Source of the DNA: Scleroderma bovista | Lineage: Eukaryota; Basidiomycota; Agaricomycetes; Boletales; Sclerodermataceae | Assembly: GCA_037178675.1 (NCBI GenBank) | Contig: JAYMGJ010000498.1 | Span: 1-62,915, forward strand | Direction: 5' to 3' | DNA: 62,915 bases | In this document: positions 23,201-35,851 of the stretch, one piece after another | Position numbering within the stretch: the first letter of the stretch is position 1 | Layout of the letters: every line of letters starts with the position of its first letter | The notes under the pieces: generated by a model | What the model saw: the letters and a program-made list of their open reading frames with translations, nothing else | Databases searched by the model: none | What the model was told of the DNA's origin: nothing | Position numbers and translations under genes: made by a program

Positions 23201-24554
23201 TTGCGAACGTGTGACGGTGTTGCACAACCTGGTGCCAGGCGTTCGCAAAGTCTGGCCTGGCCGTAGCCTCTAACCGGCCTATACATATTGTCATTACATA
23301 CCGTCTGTGACAAAGTAAAAATGATGTTCAACAAACCCTGAAAGATATTTTTGTGTTTCTTTAGCGCACTACCTGTGTACTGAAGTCTGAAAGAGCAGGT
23401 CAGTGAGTGTGGTATTCGGCATGATGCATGCCCCAGCGTGATTGCCCAATTTGGCAAGTCGTGTCGTGCCCGTATATCTTTGTTGATCGCACTGACGCGG
23501 GCAGGCCTCATCGATCGTCATCGACATCCGTAGTTCCAAACTCTGGCCGGTAGGCTCCCTCTGTATCCTATACTCGGTAGCAAGATCATCACAGTCAGCA
23601 TTCTGATTTGGCTTTGATCAACCGCAATGCGCTGCCGCATCCAAGATAAGCGTTCTTGACTTCTTGCACTCGGGGTTCGACCTTGAGTTTTCCATGTCCA
23701 TTCCATGTTTCACAGACCATGTATGGACACTGGGAGCCCGGACGACGCAGGTAAGTTGTAGTCTCACAATGTTCGACCTTGGTGTATGTGCTGACTACTA
23801 CCTCCAGCCAGCATGGCTTCTTCCACTCGTTTCAAGTCAGTGCCGCCGCCACTAGTTGTGTTGTCCTCGCTGTTCTTCTTGCCATGGTCATTTCTAGCTG
23901 TCTCTCCCTCAACGCTCCCCGAAATACCTCGCCCGCACTCATAACTCGTCCAAAGGCGAATATTCGATTAATCATCACTGGATTCTCATCTGGTGCACCC
24001 AATGTTAGAATACATTGACATCGCCGATGCCCAACTTCTTCACCGATCAGTAGGCCAGATTTTCTCTATTTCGAGCACAATAGGTGTGTCCTCGACCTCA
24101 ACTTCTTTCGATGCGTTCTGACATTCATGGTTGCGTTTAACCATTTCCGTCTGACTTCCGATTTCTGTGCGTATCCTTGCGCGCGTTTGGTGCGTTTTGG
24201 GGTGTTTCCACTGCCATTCGACTTGTCTGCATCCCATCTTGCGGCTCCAATAGGCAAGTCTGGCAGGTTTGTCTTCTTCTAGTGGGTTCCGACTTTCTCT
24301 ATCGCATTTGCAACTATCTTCAAGTTGTTTTCATTCCATGGCATGTTCCTATGCTTTCTCTGTGTGTCCGTAGAGTGTCTCAGCAAGGTTCACGCTTCTC
24401 CACCCTCTGGGAACACCTAAGACCCCATGCATTGAAATATTGCTGTGCTCATCAGGTTGACCTGAGCCAGGCTACATGCGGTACATTCTACATTGCTTTG
24501 CAACAAAGGGTGAATTCTCTACACTGCTCCGTCATACCTGCATCGCAGTGTAAC
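17274..24554. other. 7.3-kb region without a recognised gene
   Basis: Reading frames are short (under about 135 codons), overlap on both strands and show no domain, and base composition is even. 19199-19330 could encode a signal-peptide-like start (MIVLTALCLVLSFPFACSP) and 23815-23940 another hydrophobic stretch (PLVVLSSLFFLPWSFLAVS), but neither extends to a credible gene. It could hold small secreted proteins, non-coding RNAs or heavily decayed genes. Confidence 0.5.
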
Positions 24555-27500
24555 CTACTGAGTCGATCCATACCCCTGTTCACAGTTTTGATATGCAATA
24601 CTTGCTGACCCACTGCGCATGTAGCATATTTTTGCAGCAAGGCATTGAGTGGTGGTACATGCTGCGGCCTGCACAGAACTCTTTGATTGGTACTTATTGA
24701 AGGTCTGACATAAGTGTAGATCAGCATTGAACACACTGCGGGATTGTAGGCATACCTGGAGGAGTGAAGTGTTCTTTTCCATATCTTCAGTCTTTGTTAG
24801 CGAAGAAATACCAGGTGAAAGGATAGTAAAATGACCTACCCTCAGTAATAAGATGCCACCACGTCGCGTTCAGTGAGGCGCTCGCATCCCACGAGATATT
24901 CCCTCCATATGCCTCGCGTGTGCTGTATTCGAGGAAGTACGTGGGACCGACCTCCGTTTGGTTGTCCAGCGAGGGGTATTCATCCACGCGGCTGATCCAT
25001 CTATCATAGAGTGGTAGAACGTTTCAAGACTTCGTATCTTAACAGATCAAGATGGGCGTACGTGTAGGCATCCAACACCTCAAATGTCTACGGGACACCC
25101 TGGTCAGAAATATAGGACAAAAAAGCCTAAGATAAAACTCACTGCCGAGTCTATTTCATACATCCGGAAGCCTGAATTCAGGTTCGTAAGTGGGGTGATG
25201 GAGGGCGCCATCTTTTCCCAGAGTAGTCGAATCAAAGATGGAAAACTGGATCAGAAGAAATGCACGATCGAAACACGTTGAAACCCACCCAAGACACAGT
25301 TTGAGCAGTCCCAGCGCTCATAACTGTTGCATTGTCTGCATAAAAGATCTGAACATCAAGATGGGCTCCGTCAAGATTCTCTTTTAAAAAACATGTAACC
25401 ACTTACAGAGAATTCATCCTCATGGGTATGTCCATAGAAAATATCTATGTGCATTCAATATTAACGAAGCCCAACGCGACTGTCGAGAAGCACTTGCTTG
25501 CGATAACATGCGGGGAATACCGATCTACGCTGATGCACGAATGCGTCAGACCATGGCGTGCTCAAAAATCGACCGCTGGGGAGTGCTCACATCTGATAGA
25601 CTGTTAAAAGGGAGACGTGCAAGTCAGGTGAATGACGCAAAAACATACTCAGACACATACATAAATTAGTGGGGTTCATCTGTGATTGTGTGCCATCCCA
25701 TCCACTGTTTACATGACCGATAATCCAGGCTGAATATCGGAGGGCGAATCCGGACGGCAAGCCGTGTATGCATCAGAAGGGAGGCTTCTGTAACAGTCGG
25801 GTGCGAAAAGGGGCCCACCTCGTTCGCCAGCGTCCTCTGCAGCTTGTAGCTCATCCGTCAGGAAGCGGAGGATGCCAAATGGATCAGGTTCCGTGGCATT
25901 TACATAACTGAAGTAGTTGAGTCTACGTGTGCAATCGGCGACCAAGAAGTCTTGTGGTTATACTTTGTGGAAGAAAATGCAGGACGTACTGGTACCCTGG
26001 TTGGTTTAGCACACAACGGGACGTCAATAGTTGCTACAGGCCTTGCCAATGTTACCTACACATATTTGTATCGAGCGAGATGATCCGCAGCCCATCTGGT
26101 CGTTTCACGCTGTAAGCGGCATAATGCGTGCGTGCAAATTCGACAGAAGCTTGTGGGAGCCACCCCTCGTGATACCACAGCGTCGATACGTGATCGTAGA
26201 GCCTTTGGGGTGTCATTAGATGCACCGATGCTATAAATCCTCCTTGGTTGTCATTCTCACCAGTTGAACTGCTGTCCCAGGGGTCCGCCGGTGTAGTACG
26301 GGATCATCTGGTGTTGCACCTATGGAAACGTCAAGGGAGATGGTGATTGGCACTGTCGGAAAGCGAAGAGCCTACGTATGTGTCATGGTTTCCAAGAGTC
26401 GCGTAAACAGGAGCAGGCCCGACATATTTCTTTAGGAGGTCATACACAACAACCTAGCCGCCAATGAATGAACCCGACAAAATAAGGCATTCTGTGTGCT
26501 CTTTACCTGAGCTTGTTCAACGAATGCTCTATAGGCTAAATGTCACACTGTGGTTCTGATCTGTGGGATTAATGGGGGAACGAACCTAGAGTACTGGTTA
26601 TCGGGATCGTGTGCTGTCAAATCACCCGTAAAGATAGAGAAGTTGAAACCCGTCCCATCAGTACCCGTCAAGGCAGGGATAGCTTGCATTGCTGCAAGCA
26701 TCAGGGATATGGGAGTGTCACTGTGCCATTGTCACCTCTCATTCGGCTCCCGAGAGTAAGAAGATCACCTACCACTGGAACGATCCGTAGCGGGGAGCTG
26801 GCAGGACGACTTGGTTGGGCGAATACGCATTCCACACATTCTCGCGACAGCACATGTACGCGGTACAGTTCGCCTCATACCCAGTAGCATACCCTGGACG
26901 ACATAGGAACACAGCAAGTTATGGAAAAGCAGGAATGGGAGAAAGAAAGCCACGTACGAGGATCGATATGAATGTCACTAATGTGCAGAACCTTTAGTCG
27001 CTTTCCACTGGGCTGCCTCGGAGCAGGCAAAGGGTTAGGTTTCGGTGTGGCAAACCAACTCGTCATGTTTAGAGGCACAGTCGGCGGGACGGGGCACAGC
27101 TCCACGTGGCTACAAATAAGCTATTCAAGAGGATGTGAGTTATCCAAGGTACCGAAGGGAAATCCATAGTTGGTTCACCTGGCCATCATACCCACCCGTG
27201 TCACCCAAGGCGACCACCTGTGTGAGAACGGATCCGACAGCGAGATGACTGTATATGTCATAGCAAGACGTAGAGTAGTTGAAGTGCACACAGAGGGCTT
27301 GTGCAAGTAGGGGACCCTGCTCTGGGACCGCAAGAACGAGCATCTTTGCGACTGCAAGCGATGCAAGACATTGTGCACAGGTATTATTGGATAAGACAGG
27401 GTTGGATATTATGGACTTGATCTGTGCAAGAGCCTGTTGGAGTAGCTGAGAAGGCTCCAAGGGAGATGGGAGCAAGTGAGGATCAACGGTATCGTTCTGT

Positions 27501-27841
27501 AAGAAGTGTGTAAGACGAAGTTCCACAAAATAAAGCACGAGTGATAACGTGCTTTTGGAAAGTTTGCAGGATCAGTCAGGTTTGCGGGGAAGACAGTGTT
27601 CTGGCCGTAGTAATATGGCGTGAATGTCCACTCCACACACATGGGCGCTTACCGTGGCCGGGTCAGAGATAACGGGCTGTGGTTGGGCGGACGTAGCAGT
27701 CGGGTCGTTCCAGTACGACTTGTATACAGAAGTGGGAAACGACCCAGGTGCAGTGTACGCAGACTGGACGCCATTAGCAGCTGCAAGAACGCGTGCGAAA
27801 GGCGAAAGGCAGATGAAAGTGAGCCTGAAAAAGGTGAGCAT
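24555..27841 (-). CDS. Secreted acid sphingomyelinase-like phosphodiesterase
   Basis: Metallophosphatase of the acid sphingomyelinase family, which splits sphingomyelin-type or related phosphodiesters outside the cell or in the vacuole. The start at 27841 gives a signal peptide (MLTFFRLTFICLSPFARVLA). A saposin-like segment follows: SNNTCAQCLASLAVAKMLVL and CYDIYSHLAVG (about 27240-27400). The metal-binding core is VLHISDIHIDPR (about 26955-26990) with the Asp-x-His motif, ANCTAYMCCREN after an intron, TGTDGTGFNFSIFTGDLTAH (about 26610-26670) and LGNHDTYVGS (about 26373-26403). The C-terminal part has WDASASLNATWWHL (about 24840-24900), then YQSKSSVQAAAC, and the stop is at 24555-24557. Numerous N-glycosylation sequons fit secretion. 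At least ten short introns; one near 27550 may use a GC donor (uncertain). No disruption seen. Confidence 0.88.
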
Positions 27842-28415
27842 GATGCAGACCAACCTGGCACGCGTAAATCGGAGGAACAGTGGGCGTTTATATGCGAAAG
27901 CGGATAAGTCAGGAATAGAATGGAAGGTAATATCCGAAGTACAGAGCACGCAGCGCCAGCGGCCACGGATAACATGGAAGTCCCCGGCTGAGTGTAGGAA
28001 TGGTAATGCGAAGTCAGTTTTGGCGCTTGCACTTTCAATACTCACGGTGAAGGAGACTCAAAGGACTTCGTGACTGTGCACGCTCAAGGAGTTCCCAAGG
28101 GAAGAGCAAGTACATATTTAAGTTGAAGTCTAGCGAGGGACAGCTGGATAGTGCTCAAGTAACCAAGTTGCCAAGTTGAGGTGTCGCAGGTGTTATGGTG
28201 ATAATTAAGTCGCTCGGGGAGTATTCCAATTTCATCGATGCATCTTTGATATGTTACACATATTAACCCATGTGGGCCCTTAAATAGGGAATTCCTACAA
28301 CAGCGCCTGTGATGACAAGGAGATCTATTATACTATCAGCCGCACAGAGCTAAGAGATGGTCAATGTCCCGCGCTTGAACGTCAGTTTTCTTGAATTCCA
28401 AGCCAGCTCAAGAAC
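27842..28415. promoter_or_regulatory. Region between two minus-strand secreted-enzyme genes
   Basis: Holds the upstream region of the sphingomyelinase-like gene and the 3' region of the AA9 gene. No motif is clear enough to name. Confidence 0.4.
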
Positions 28416-29782
28416 TCAGAAACGCCACCGCCACCGAGGGAAAAGTGGGCGTTTATGCGGCTTCATGACTATCCCCCGTTTTGCTACAAGACCACCCGTA
28501 CTTGAGCGCAGCACGAGTTTGCACATGGCATTCGCTGAGGACGGGGACGGTGGTGCAGGGGTAGAAGTCGGTGGAGGGTACAATGAAGAGACCGTCGGGG
28601 AAGAAATATATGTAGAAGGCGCGTCAGTGGACACTGTTATGCATATTGCGTAAGGAAGGACAAGAATGAATGGGAACAAGGATAAATGTGGGACCAGAAG
28701 TGGAATGGCACACTTACCAGCTGGTGATGATGGCGAAGAGGTACCAGGAGCTGAGCTTGTAGAGTTAGAACTTGACCCCGAGCCCGATCCAGATCCAGAG
28801 CTTGAGCCACTATCCGCGAAGGCAGCAACAGGAGGCCCAGGAAACGTATATGTGATTGGGGGGTTGTAGATCTGCATGTCTGTGAGCATTCATGACGACG
28901 TCTGAAAAATGGCACTTGCATTTGGGTCGTATATTCCTGAGTCTGTATCACTATAGCATCCCGGAAATTTACACACTTCACTGCTTTGAGGGGCACCAGT
29001 GCCAGAACCTCCGATGCTCAGCTGAATACAGGCGGGGTAGAACTCTGCACCACCAACTGAAACGGCGAGTTGGAGAGATATGAGTTCGGAGCGTAGTAAA
29101 TAGTTCCCAGGTGCAATGTTGGAAGGTATGGTGACATTTGCAGGTTCCCCTGCCACTACAAGGGAACGAGACGGTATGCATCGCTGCCTCAAGCAAAGCA
29201 TAACCATCACGCACCGATACCAGCTTGGAACCATGTTGAACTGGTTTGGAGACCAAGTTCAGAGATTTTGAACCATTCTGCGGAAGTTGAATCATAAGAT
29301 GAACATGAATCACTGCACTTCGTCATGTAATGCATGATGGGTCCAACATTGTGAGGCCACTATACGGAAAGGATTCCGATCAGTAGATCCTCGGTAAAAT
29401 GGCGGCTGCCATACATTCGAAGAGCCAGTGGCTCCACCGACCCAGTGCACCAAGACTTGACTGCCTGGGTTGACACTGGCAGAGTCCGACGCCATAGCAG
29501 CATTCATGCCACAGTTCAACGACGGATTGGAGGAACCCTTGACAGGGTCGATAGTCGACACCTGATGTATGAATTAGATCACATAGCCAAAGCAGACCTT
29601 GGGTCTGTCCTCCGAACGAGAGGACTTACCTGTCGAATGGCGCTGGGATTGGTTGAACCCCCGGGAATACTCCCTTGATAGTTCTTCCCATCTATTGTAA
29701 CGGACCCAACGTAACCATGTGCCGATACGAAAACAGGGAATGCAAGGAATGAGAAAAATAGACAGTGATTGAAGCCAATCAT
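28416..29782 (-). CDS. AA9 lytic polysaccharide monooxygenase
   Basis: Secreted copper enzyme that oxidatively cleaves cellulose or related glucans. The signal peptide MIGFNHCLFFSFLAFPVFVSA is followed at residue 22 by His (HGYVGSVTIDGKNY), which becomes the N-terminal copper-brace histidine. Next come SNPSLNCGMNA, HWVGG, and after an intron WPHNVGPIMHYMTKC with the second copper His region. GGAEFYPACIQL holds the axial Tyr; the position before Phe-Tyr is Glu where Gln is common. Five introns were traced; the one at 28872-28919 has a GC donor (AAT|GCAAGT), and reading through it would stop within 12 codons. After the catalytic domain (TYTFPGPPVAAF) there is no CBM1 but a Ser/Gly linker, then a Ser/Pro segment and a basic tail with KPHKRPLFPRWRWRF. 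Intact. Confidence 0.92.
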
Positions 29783-30576
29783 GGTCGACTCGTGGGTAAG
29801 ATAGTGTTAGGAAGAGAGCCCGTTCAACGGGGACTGCGGAGAGAGTGATCAGAAGAAGGAGAGAGGGCCCACAGGTCGCAGGAGGTGCTCAGATTATAAG
29901 GCGCAGGATCGTCCATCCACATGAAGTTGAACATGTGCTGAACGGCACGGCGAAGGCAGGCAAGGCGTGGTCGCAATGGAAGAAACAGCACGGTGACCAG
30001 ACCGAACTCCATCGCGAGGCGGAATTCAGCTATGTTCATCGATCCAATCGAGTCATTGGGACGCAAGGTTGGGGTGCGGACACCTCGTGGAGCGGAGCGC
30101 AGCTTGGTTGTGTACTCCTCAGCTTTACTTTGAGTTGCGCAGGAGCACTACTATACCACTTTACTCTGCAACCTTGTATCGAAACCTGGCAGCGACTCCA
30201 GGCTCAAGTGACCGCACGATTTTCCTGTCAAAGTGTCGCCGCCACGATCGACCAGGCTACATAAGAGTCAGACACATGGACGCGGAGAATCCGCATATGC
30301 TCAGTGACTACATGAGCCGTCATACGGACGTGTCAACCTCGAACTTCATCCACATCCAACCAAGTACTACAGATACGGGTAACGGTACCAGGCATTTTCG
30401 TCGCAGAGCAGTGCATGACAAGGAACGGTTGTTGAAGTATGCACAGGATCCGCCAGTCACCGGTCACCATGGCTATGGCGCTGAGCGCTGAGCGCTAAGA
30501 ATCTCCTATAATCTTCCTAGGACGTGCTGTGGGGTACAAGTATAAACTGACTGACCCACACTGAGTGCTCATCGTC
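29783..30576. promoter_or_regulatory. Divergent promoter region, AA9 and WW gene
   Basis: No gene recognised. TATAAA at 30541-30546 lies 31 bp upstream of the WW-gene ATG at 30577. Confidence 0.5.
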
Positions 30577-33337
30577 ATGTCTTCCATCTCGTTTCCCCGG
30601 ATTCTATCGAGGCTGTCTATGTGGCTTCTCCGCATTCTGAAGAACATCCCTCGCGAACTAAATGGAGCGCTTTTACGTCTCATTCAGACCATTCTACGCC
30701 TGTACAGTGCAGCGACACCGCTGTCGCCGTCGTCGTCGCCGTCAACCCGCTCGCCCTTAACCATCTGTGCGAGTTCTGCACCAGCACCAGTGATTTCATC
30801 ACAGATGCAGGGATCTGTACCGTTTTCCACAAGTCCGCTCGGTACCGGTGGTTCTGATAGCAATGGGGTCGCCGTTCCCCCACCCAGCAACCAATCTCAC
30901 GCGGACGAAGCTTCCACTGACCCACCTCTTCATAATCGAGAACTTGCGCAGCGCGATGGAACAACAGCCAATCCCAGCAACAGTACGTCCTTCACCTCAA
31001 CAATGCTTGCGTGGACCTATTAACATTTGGTACTTCTGTAGGATCATTATTAAGAGGCGCCTCACCAGACGAATTCATGCGGCGCAGGTTTTCTAGCAGA
31101 GCAGTAAAGTTAGTATAAACCATTCATCATACCCATTGCTGATGTTTTCCAATTACTAGTAAAGATGCAACTACCCACATGGTACTACAAGCTGGAGACA
31201 CAGATTACGACGAGTCCGTCACCTAGCTTCATCGACGAGTGTGATATGTAACTAACAGATAGATGCGCCACAGCGAATTGAACGTGGACGGTTGGCTGCG
31301 ATGTACCCAACCAGAAGGCGCTCTGTATTATATCTACGAGGAAAAGGTAGGGCCATCACATCTTCGCACTTTTTCCCAATGCACCCGTAACTTTTTCTGG
31401 ATAGAACATCGTCACGGATGTCGCTACTCCGGAAAAACGCAGAACAATCTTACGTATTTGTGATGACTTGCTCGAAACCGCTCAGAGACTCGACCTTCCG
31501 TTGCATTCGGACGTGCAGCTCGTCATTGGATACTCCACTGCCCATAGGCAGAGGGAGTGGGGCTACTACTTCGTTGATCATCGAAGGAAGTTGCTGTTCT
31601 GGGTGCACGAGTACAACCTGTCAAGTATTTTTACTAATGTTAGGGGAGTAACGGAGAAGAGCCACATGAGTAAGTGTAATCAAACGAGGTTGTGCATGTC
31701 TCATCGTCCACGTATACAGGACAAGCGATTACGACACAGTACTGGTAACTTGTTTGATCTGCTTGGTGCGTGTGTCACGACTGAAGGTTACGGAGCACTT
31801 TCTTATTCGTGAACAGTTTTAAAAGTTTTGAAGATGACGTGGAACATTAAAGGATGCATGTCGAGCTATACCCCAACTTGCGCAAATTGAAAGCGGAGGA
31901 TCACGAGGAACTCAGAAATATTTTGATCCAGGCGATTGCTGGTTTGTCATTCGTGCTTCGAAAGTACTTGCATTAATACTCCAGTTGTAGACGCCACTAC
32001 GTCCGGTTCACCTCTCGTTCCGTACGAATTGGATACCATGGAAAAGATGCTGTCCTTGGTGGACAGTTACGAAGGTGTGTGGAAAGGTTACTTTTCAAAG
32101 GGTTTCCCTGATCCATCATTCTAGGAAGCATTGGAAAGGAGAACACACATGCTGTGTGGGTGACAGGTATGTTTGTGTAACATCTTGTACTTCAACCCTC
32201 TAATCCCTTTCAGGACGATTTATGAGATTATTCAGTATGTCCAAAGTATCTGCTTTTTGTTTCAGTCGTCAATTTATTTGCCAGGCCACTGCAAATTTGT
32301 CAATTTCAGTGGGCAACGCTCCGCACGCCTTAACGCAGACCAATCCATTTACACAACCCGCCACTCGCGTGGCTATTCCCCATCACTTTTCATCAAAGTA
32401 TTCGACTGGATCCTATTTGGATCGGGTTCTAGTCATGCAGAAGAGCTCGATGGGGCATGGGTTGATAAGATTATCCACTTTCCACGGTGGAAGGCATATA
32501 TCACTAAACTCAATGCCGAATGGTCAGGTTTCACGTTCTATGTATGTATGCCGATTTTTTTCATTTTATTGTATTTCCGAAGAAGACTAATATTCTGTAC
32601 GTGTGGTGCAGTCGACCGTCCTGCTCGCAGTGAATGTCAGTCTCTTGGCTATTCCGGCACTTGGCGGTGGTGGTGGAGGTGGCCCTAATCTTGGTTCCAG
32701 TAACAGTACTAGCAGTAGTCCTGGGGGCCCCCAAAACCCACCCTCGACCTCTCAGCAGACTGCTGCAATCATTGCGATATACTTGTCGATTTTATTTGTG
32801 GTGGGAGCACTGGTGACGTCGATCCAGCTTTCTGACCATATCCGTGGAAAGGAACACTCGTCAGCAACAGAAGCTGTACGTATTTTTAAAAACCTACGTT
32901 TCTATGGTGTTTGACCACTTGTGTACCGTATATGGGCACGTAGAGCAAAGTTTTGCAGCGCACGGCCGAGTCTCGGTTCGGCACCGATGGGTTGGCAATT
33001 ACCTTTAGTCTTCCCTATGCTTTCCTGATTTGGGGGTACGTGGCATCTCTCCAACCTATCAAGTCCTTTACTCTAAACCCTTCTGCGTAGGATTCTCCTT
33101 TTTGTCCTGGGCCTGTCACTGGTCATTTTCGCATCGTCCTCCCGTCCTATGCCCGTGATCATAGGACCAATCATGCTCATCGTCGTATTGTTCGCAATAT
33201 GGCCTAGCTTGGGCAGCAAAGGGTATTTCTCAGGTGCCGCAGGACCTTGGAGAACCATCGCAGGATGGACGAATGTGATCATGCGTCCTTTCTTCCGGGA
33301 AGAACGACGTGAACGTCAAAATGGCACTATTGTTTAG
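30577..33337 (+). CDS. WW-type domain protein with C-terminal membrane segments
   Basis: Matches a protein type that is abundant in Agaricomycetes but of unknown role. The N-terminus (MSSISFPRILSRLSMWLLRI) is basic/hydrophobic, followed by a Ser/Pro-rich stretch. Then a WW-like segment GWLRCTQPEGALYYIYEEK (about 31293-31347), and after an intron NIVTDVATPEKRRTILRICD. REWGYYFVDHRRKLLFWVHE (about 31552-31613) repeats the WW-like pattern. FVNFSGQRSARLNADQSIY (about 32296-32353) and WVDKIIHFPRW follow. The C-terminal third has three to four membrane spans: TVLLAVNVSLLAIPAL, AAIIAIYLSILFVVGALV, ILLFVLGLSLVIFA and PVIIGPIMLIVVLFAIW. Stop at 33335-33337. Splicing between 32100 and 32280 could not be resolved cleanly and may hide a lesion. 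Confidence 0.65.
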
Positions 33338-34037
33338 ATCATCTTCTATATTCATCTAACTTTTATATGTGTATATTAAAGTACATATGAGAATGCGAGA
33401 CAACTTTATTGGCTGGCAACTTTCCTTAACTTCGAGCCAGCACTTTCTTATAGACAATCAAGCAATGGAACGAAGTTTATCTACGACAAAGGTCAGGTCA
33501 ACGAGACCTTGCCGGCACAAATATAAGCAGTCTCTGATTGGTGCTCGATGCCACATGAGGCCTCATAGGCACCTGGAGAGGTATGGTTTTTGGCTCCTCA
33601 CTTTGCATTGTTACATAACATGTGACATGGAAGAGCATCCACAGTGTGCATCGAGCGTCTTCAGATGACCGCAACCACGGTCCTCAGGTGAGCTTAGCAT
33701 ACCTTGCAAGTGATGATTCCTTACCTTTTTTTGGCCTCGTTGTATTATGGCGAAGCCTTTTGGCTAGAACACGTGTTATCCTGTGCCCCTACAATTCTCT
33801 TCACTGAATCAAGGGCAGCTGTGGGTGTTGTTCCTGTGCCACCATCTGCCGTCCTCACGCACAAAAAACGTTCACCAACTAAAGAGAACTAGCCTGAGTG
33901 TATCACCACAACTACAAGCGTACCGTTTCGATTCAGCAAACGTGTCTAATCTTGGGTCATCACTAATTTGGCTAGAGAAGGTATGGATGCCATTCACAGT
34001 TGACGATCCTGTCGAGGCTGATGCACACTTGTGCAGC
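33338..34037. other. Intergenic and 5' region of HET gene
   Basis: No separate gene recognised. The HET frame is open upstream to 33783, but family members normally begin at the MRLI...-type start used here. Confidence 0.45.
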
Positions 34038-35116
34038 ATGCGCCTGATCAACATAAAAGCTTTTCTTGAGAGAGAGAGTTCAATTAGAGAGGAAAAGCAA
34101 GTGGATCGTCGAGCCAAAGTCCTCGACTTCGGCGATAATGAAGGAACAGAGTATGCGATCCTGTCCCATCGGTGGGGTAGGAAAGAAGTGAGTTATGACG
34201 AGATGGTTGAGCTCACGAAGATGGCCGCGGAGGAGAGAGACGAGATTCGCCAGCATGATGGCTACCGAAAGATCCTTCAAAGCTGCGAGCAGGCTCAAAA
34301 GGACGGATATGAGTGGTTATGGGTCGACACTTGCTGCATCGACAAGCGAAGCAGCGCAGAACTATCCGAGGCCATCAATTCCATGTATCGGTGGTATGAA
34401 AGCGCGAAAGTATGCTATGCATACCTCCACGACATCCCCGATCCATGGTTTCCGACTTGGAGTAATCATGAGAGGTATCCCAATTTCCGTGGATGGCCGG
34501 AGTGGTTCTCGCGTGGGTGGACGCTACAAGAGCTGATAGCCCCAAATAATGTTCAATTTCTCGACAAGAATTGGAAAAGCATAGGCAACAAGAGGATGCT
34601 TTCATCTACCTTGCGAAATATTACTGGAATTCCGGAGCGTATATTAAAATATGGACTTCGCGGAAACCATCCATGTGTTGCTCAAATCATGTCGTGGGCG
34701 GTCCATCGGACAACGACGCGAGTTGAGGACAGAGCTTATTCGCTGATGGGTCTGCTGGACGTGAATATGCCGATGGTGTATGGAGAAGGGAAGAAAGCAT
34801 TCCACCGTCTTCAACTAGAGATCATCCGCGCATCGAACGACCAAAGCATCTTTGCATAGGATCGGAACGGGCGGACTGGCAGTATTCTCGCGGATGACCC
34901 GAGCTGCTTCCGGTCTTGTGGTAGAATGGAGCTGATGGGTCACGGCGAATTCATCCAAAAGTTTCTCGAGAAGCATGCCCCAGAAGAAGACTCGGCACAT
35001 TCCAAATCACGTGTCACGGCATCCAAATTTGGCTGCTCCTCCGTTCAATTCACGGCTCCCGCACACACTTCGAAGCCTGGCTACCATGCCGCCGTGGTCC
35101 AATCGACTCACCAGTG
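34038..35116 (+). pseudogene. HET-domain (heterokaryon incompatibility) gene with one nonsense codon
   Basis: HET-domain proteins trigger cell death after fusion of incompatible fungal strains. The start MRLINIKAFLERE is typical. Motifs in order: YAILSHRWG (about 34156-34182), GYEWLWVDTCCIDKRSSAEL (about 34307-34366), AINSMYRWYESAKVCYAYL, GWTLQELIAPNNVQFLD and DRAYSLMGLLDVNMPMVYGE (to about 34785), then GKKAFHRLQLEI and SNDQSIFA. The next codon is TAG (34857-34859) where the family has Trp; the same frame then continues open for 85 codons (DRNGRTGSILADDPSCFR...) with family-like residues before a stop at 35115. A single TGG to TAG change explains it. The C-terminal region beyond this is short, so the gene may also be 3'-truncated. 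The HET domain itself is complete and a truncated product could still be made. Confidence 0.82.
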
Positions 35117-35272
35117 ACCATCCATTTGGCTTTGTGTGAATATAGTTACTATAGATGTCCAGTGCTGTACTTTGGACTATCTCCTTTAGAGGCACCAGCA
35201 TTGAGTGATTGGCCAGAAACAATTGTGTACGTCTATGCTACGCATTTCTTCATTTCTTTGTCACGATTGCTT

Positions 35273-35605
35273 ATGATGAACAGTGGTACACCTAAAGAAG
35301 TGGAGTGTTGCTGGAAGGTGGACAACGATAGATGCGGGACGATACTCCCGAAAGCTCGCCTAGGATATCATCTTGCTGCCGACCATGGCGCATGCGGTGC
35401 AGACACTAGACGGTTGATCTGCATGTGGATTATTCGGACAAAAGACGGTTCGCAGAGTCTGTGCCAAGCAAGCTTCAGGCGACATACCCTGGAGCGACAC
35501 ATAAAGGCGTCCCACTTGGGCAACCAGAAATATGAATGTCTCATCTGCAAGCGCACTTACTCCCGTGCTGATACTTTGAAAGGTCACTATAAAAATTTCC
35601 ATTGA
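35273..35605 (+). CDS. Small C2H2 zinc-finger protein
   Basis: 110 residues from the ATG at 35273. One clear finger at the C-terminus: YECLICKRTYSRADTLKGH then YKNFH, C-x2-C-x12-H-x4-H (about 35530-35602). Upstream are an imperfect finger region (SFRRHTLERHIKASH) and an N-terminal Cys/His-rich part (CCWKVDNDRCGTILPK, LGYHLAADHGACGAD). The role is probably nucleic-acid binding, target unknown. Upstream coding exons are possible. A broken inverted copy lies about 0.9 kb downstream. Confidence 0.6.
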   Translation: MMNSGTPKEVECCWKVDNDRCGTILPKARLGYHLAADHGACGADTRRLICMWIIRTKDGSQSLCQASFRRHTLERHIKASHLGNQKYECLICKRTYSRADTLKGHYKNFH

Positions 35606-35689
35606 TATCTTCCTGTACTCTATGTTAAGTACCTTTTCGAATCATTCCCTATTTATCTCCACCCCGCAACATATATTGCCGACTCATCC

Positions 35690-35851
35690 AATACAGTACA
35701 GGCCACACCTTCATGGGTGAGTACTACAGTCCTAACAGAAATTCTTTCTTTCCTGTGCGGTGAACCAATCCAATCGTGGAACCACATCCTAGCCACCTGC
35801 CCAGTATATGGAAATCGACACCATATCCTCAAGGATGCCTCAGGATCTTGA
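35690..35851 (+). pseudogene. Possible LINE retroelement C-terminal relic
   Basis: LCGEPIQSWNHILATCPVYG (about 35755-35814) followed by NRHHILKDASGS and a stop resembles the Cys/His knuckle at the end of Tad-type LINE RNase H regions (C-G-E-x-x-Q...H-I-L...C-P). No reverse transcriptase is found upstream, so it is a small relic at best. Confidence 0.45.
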
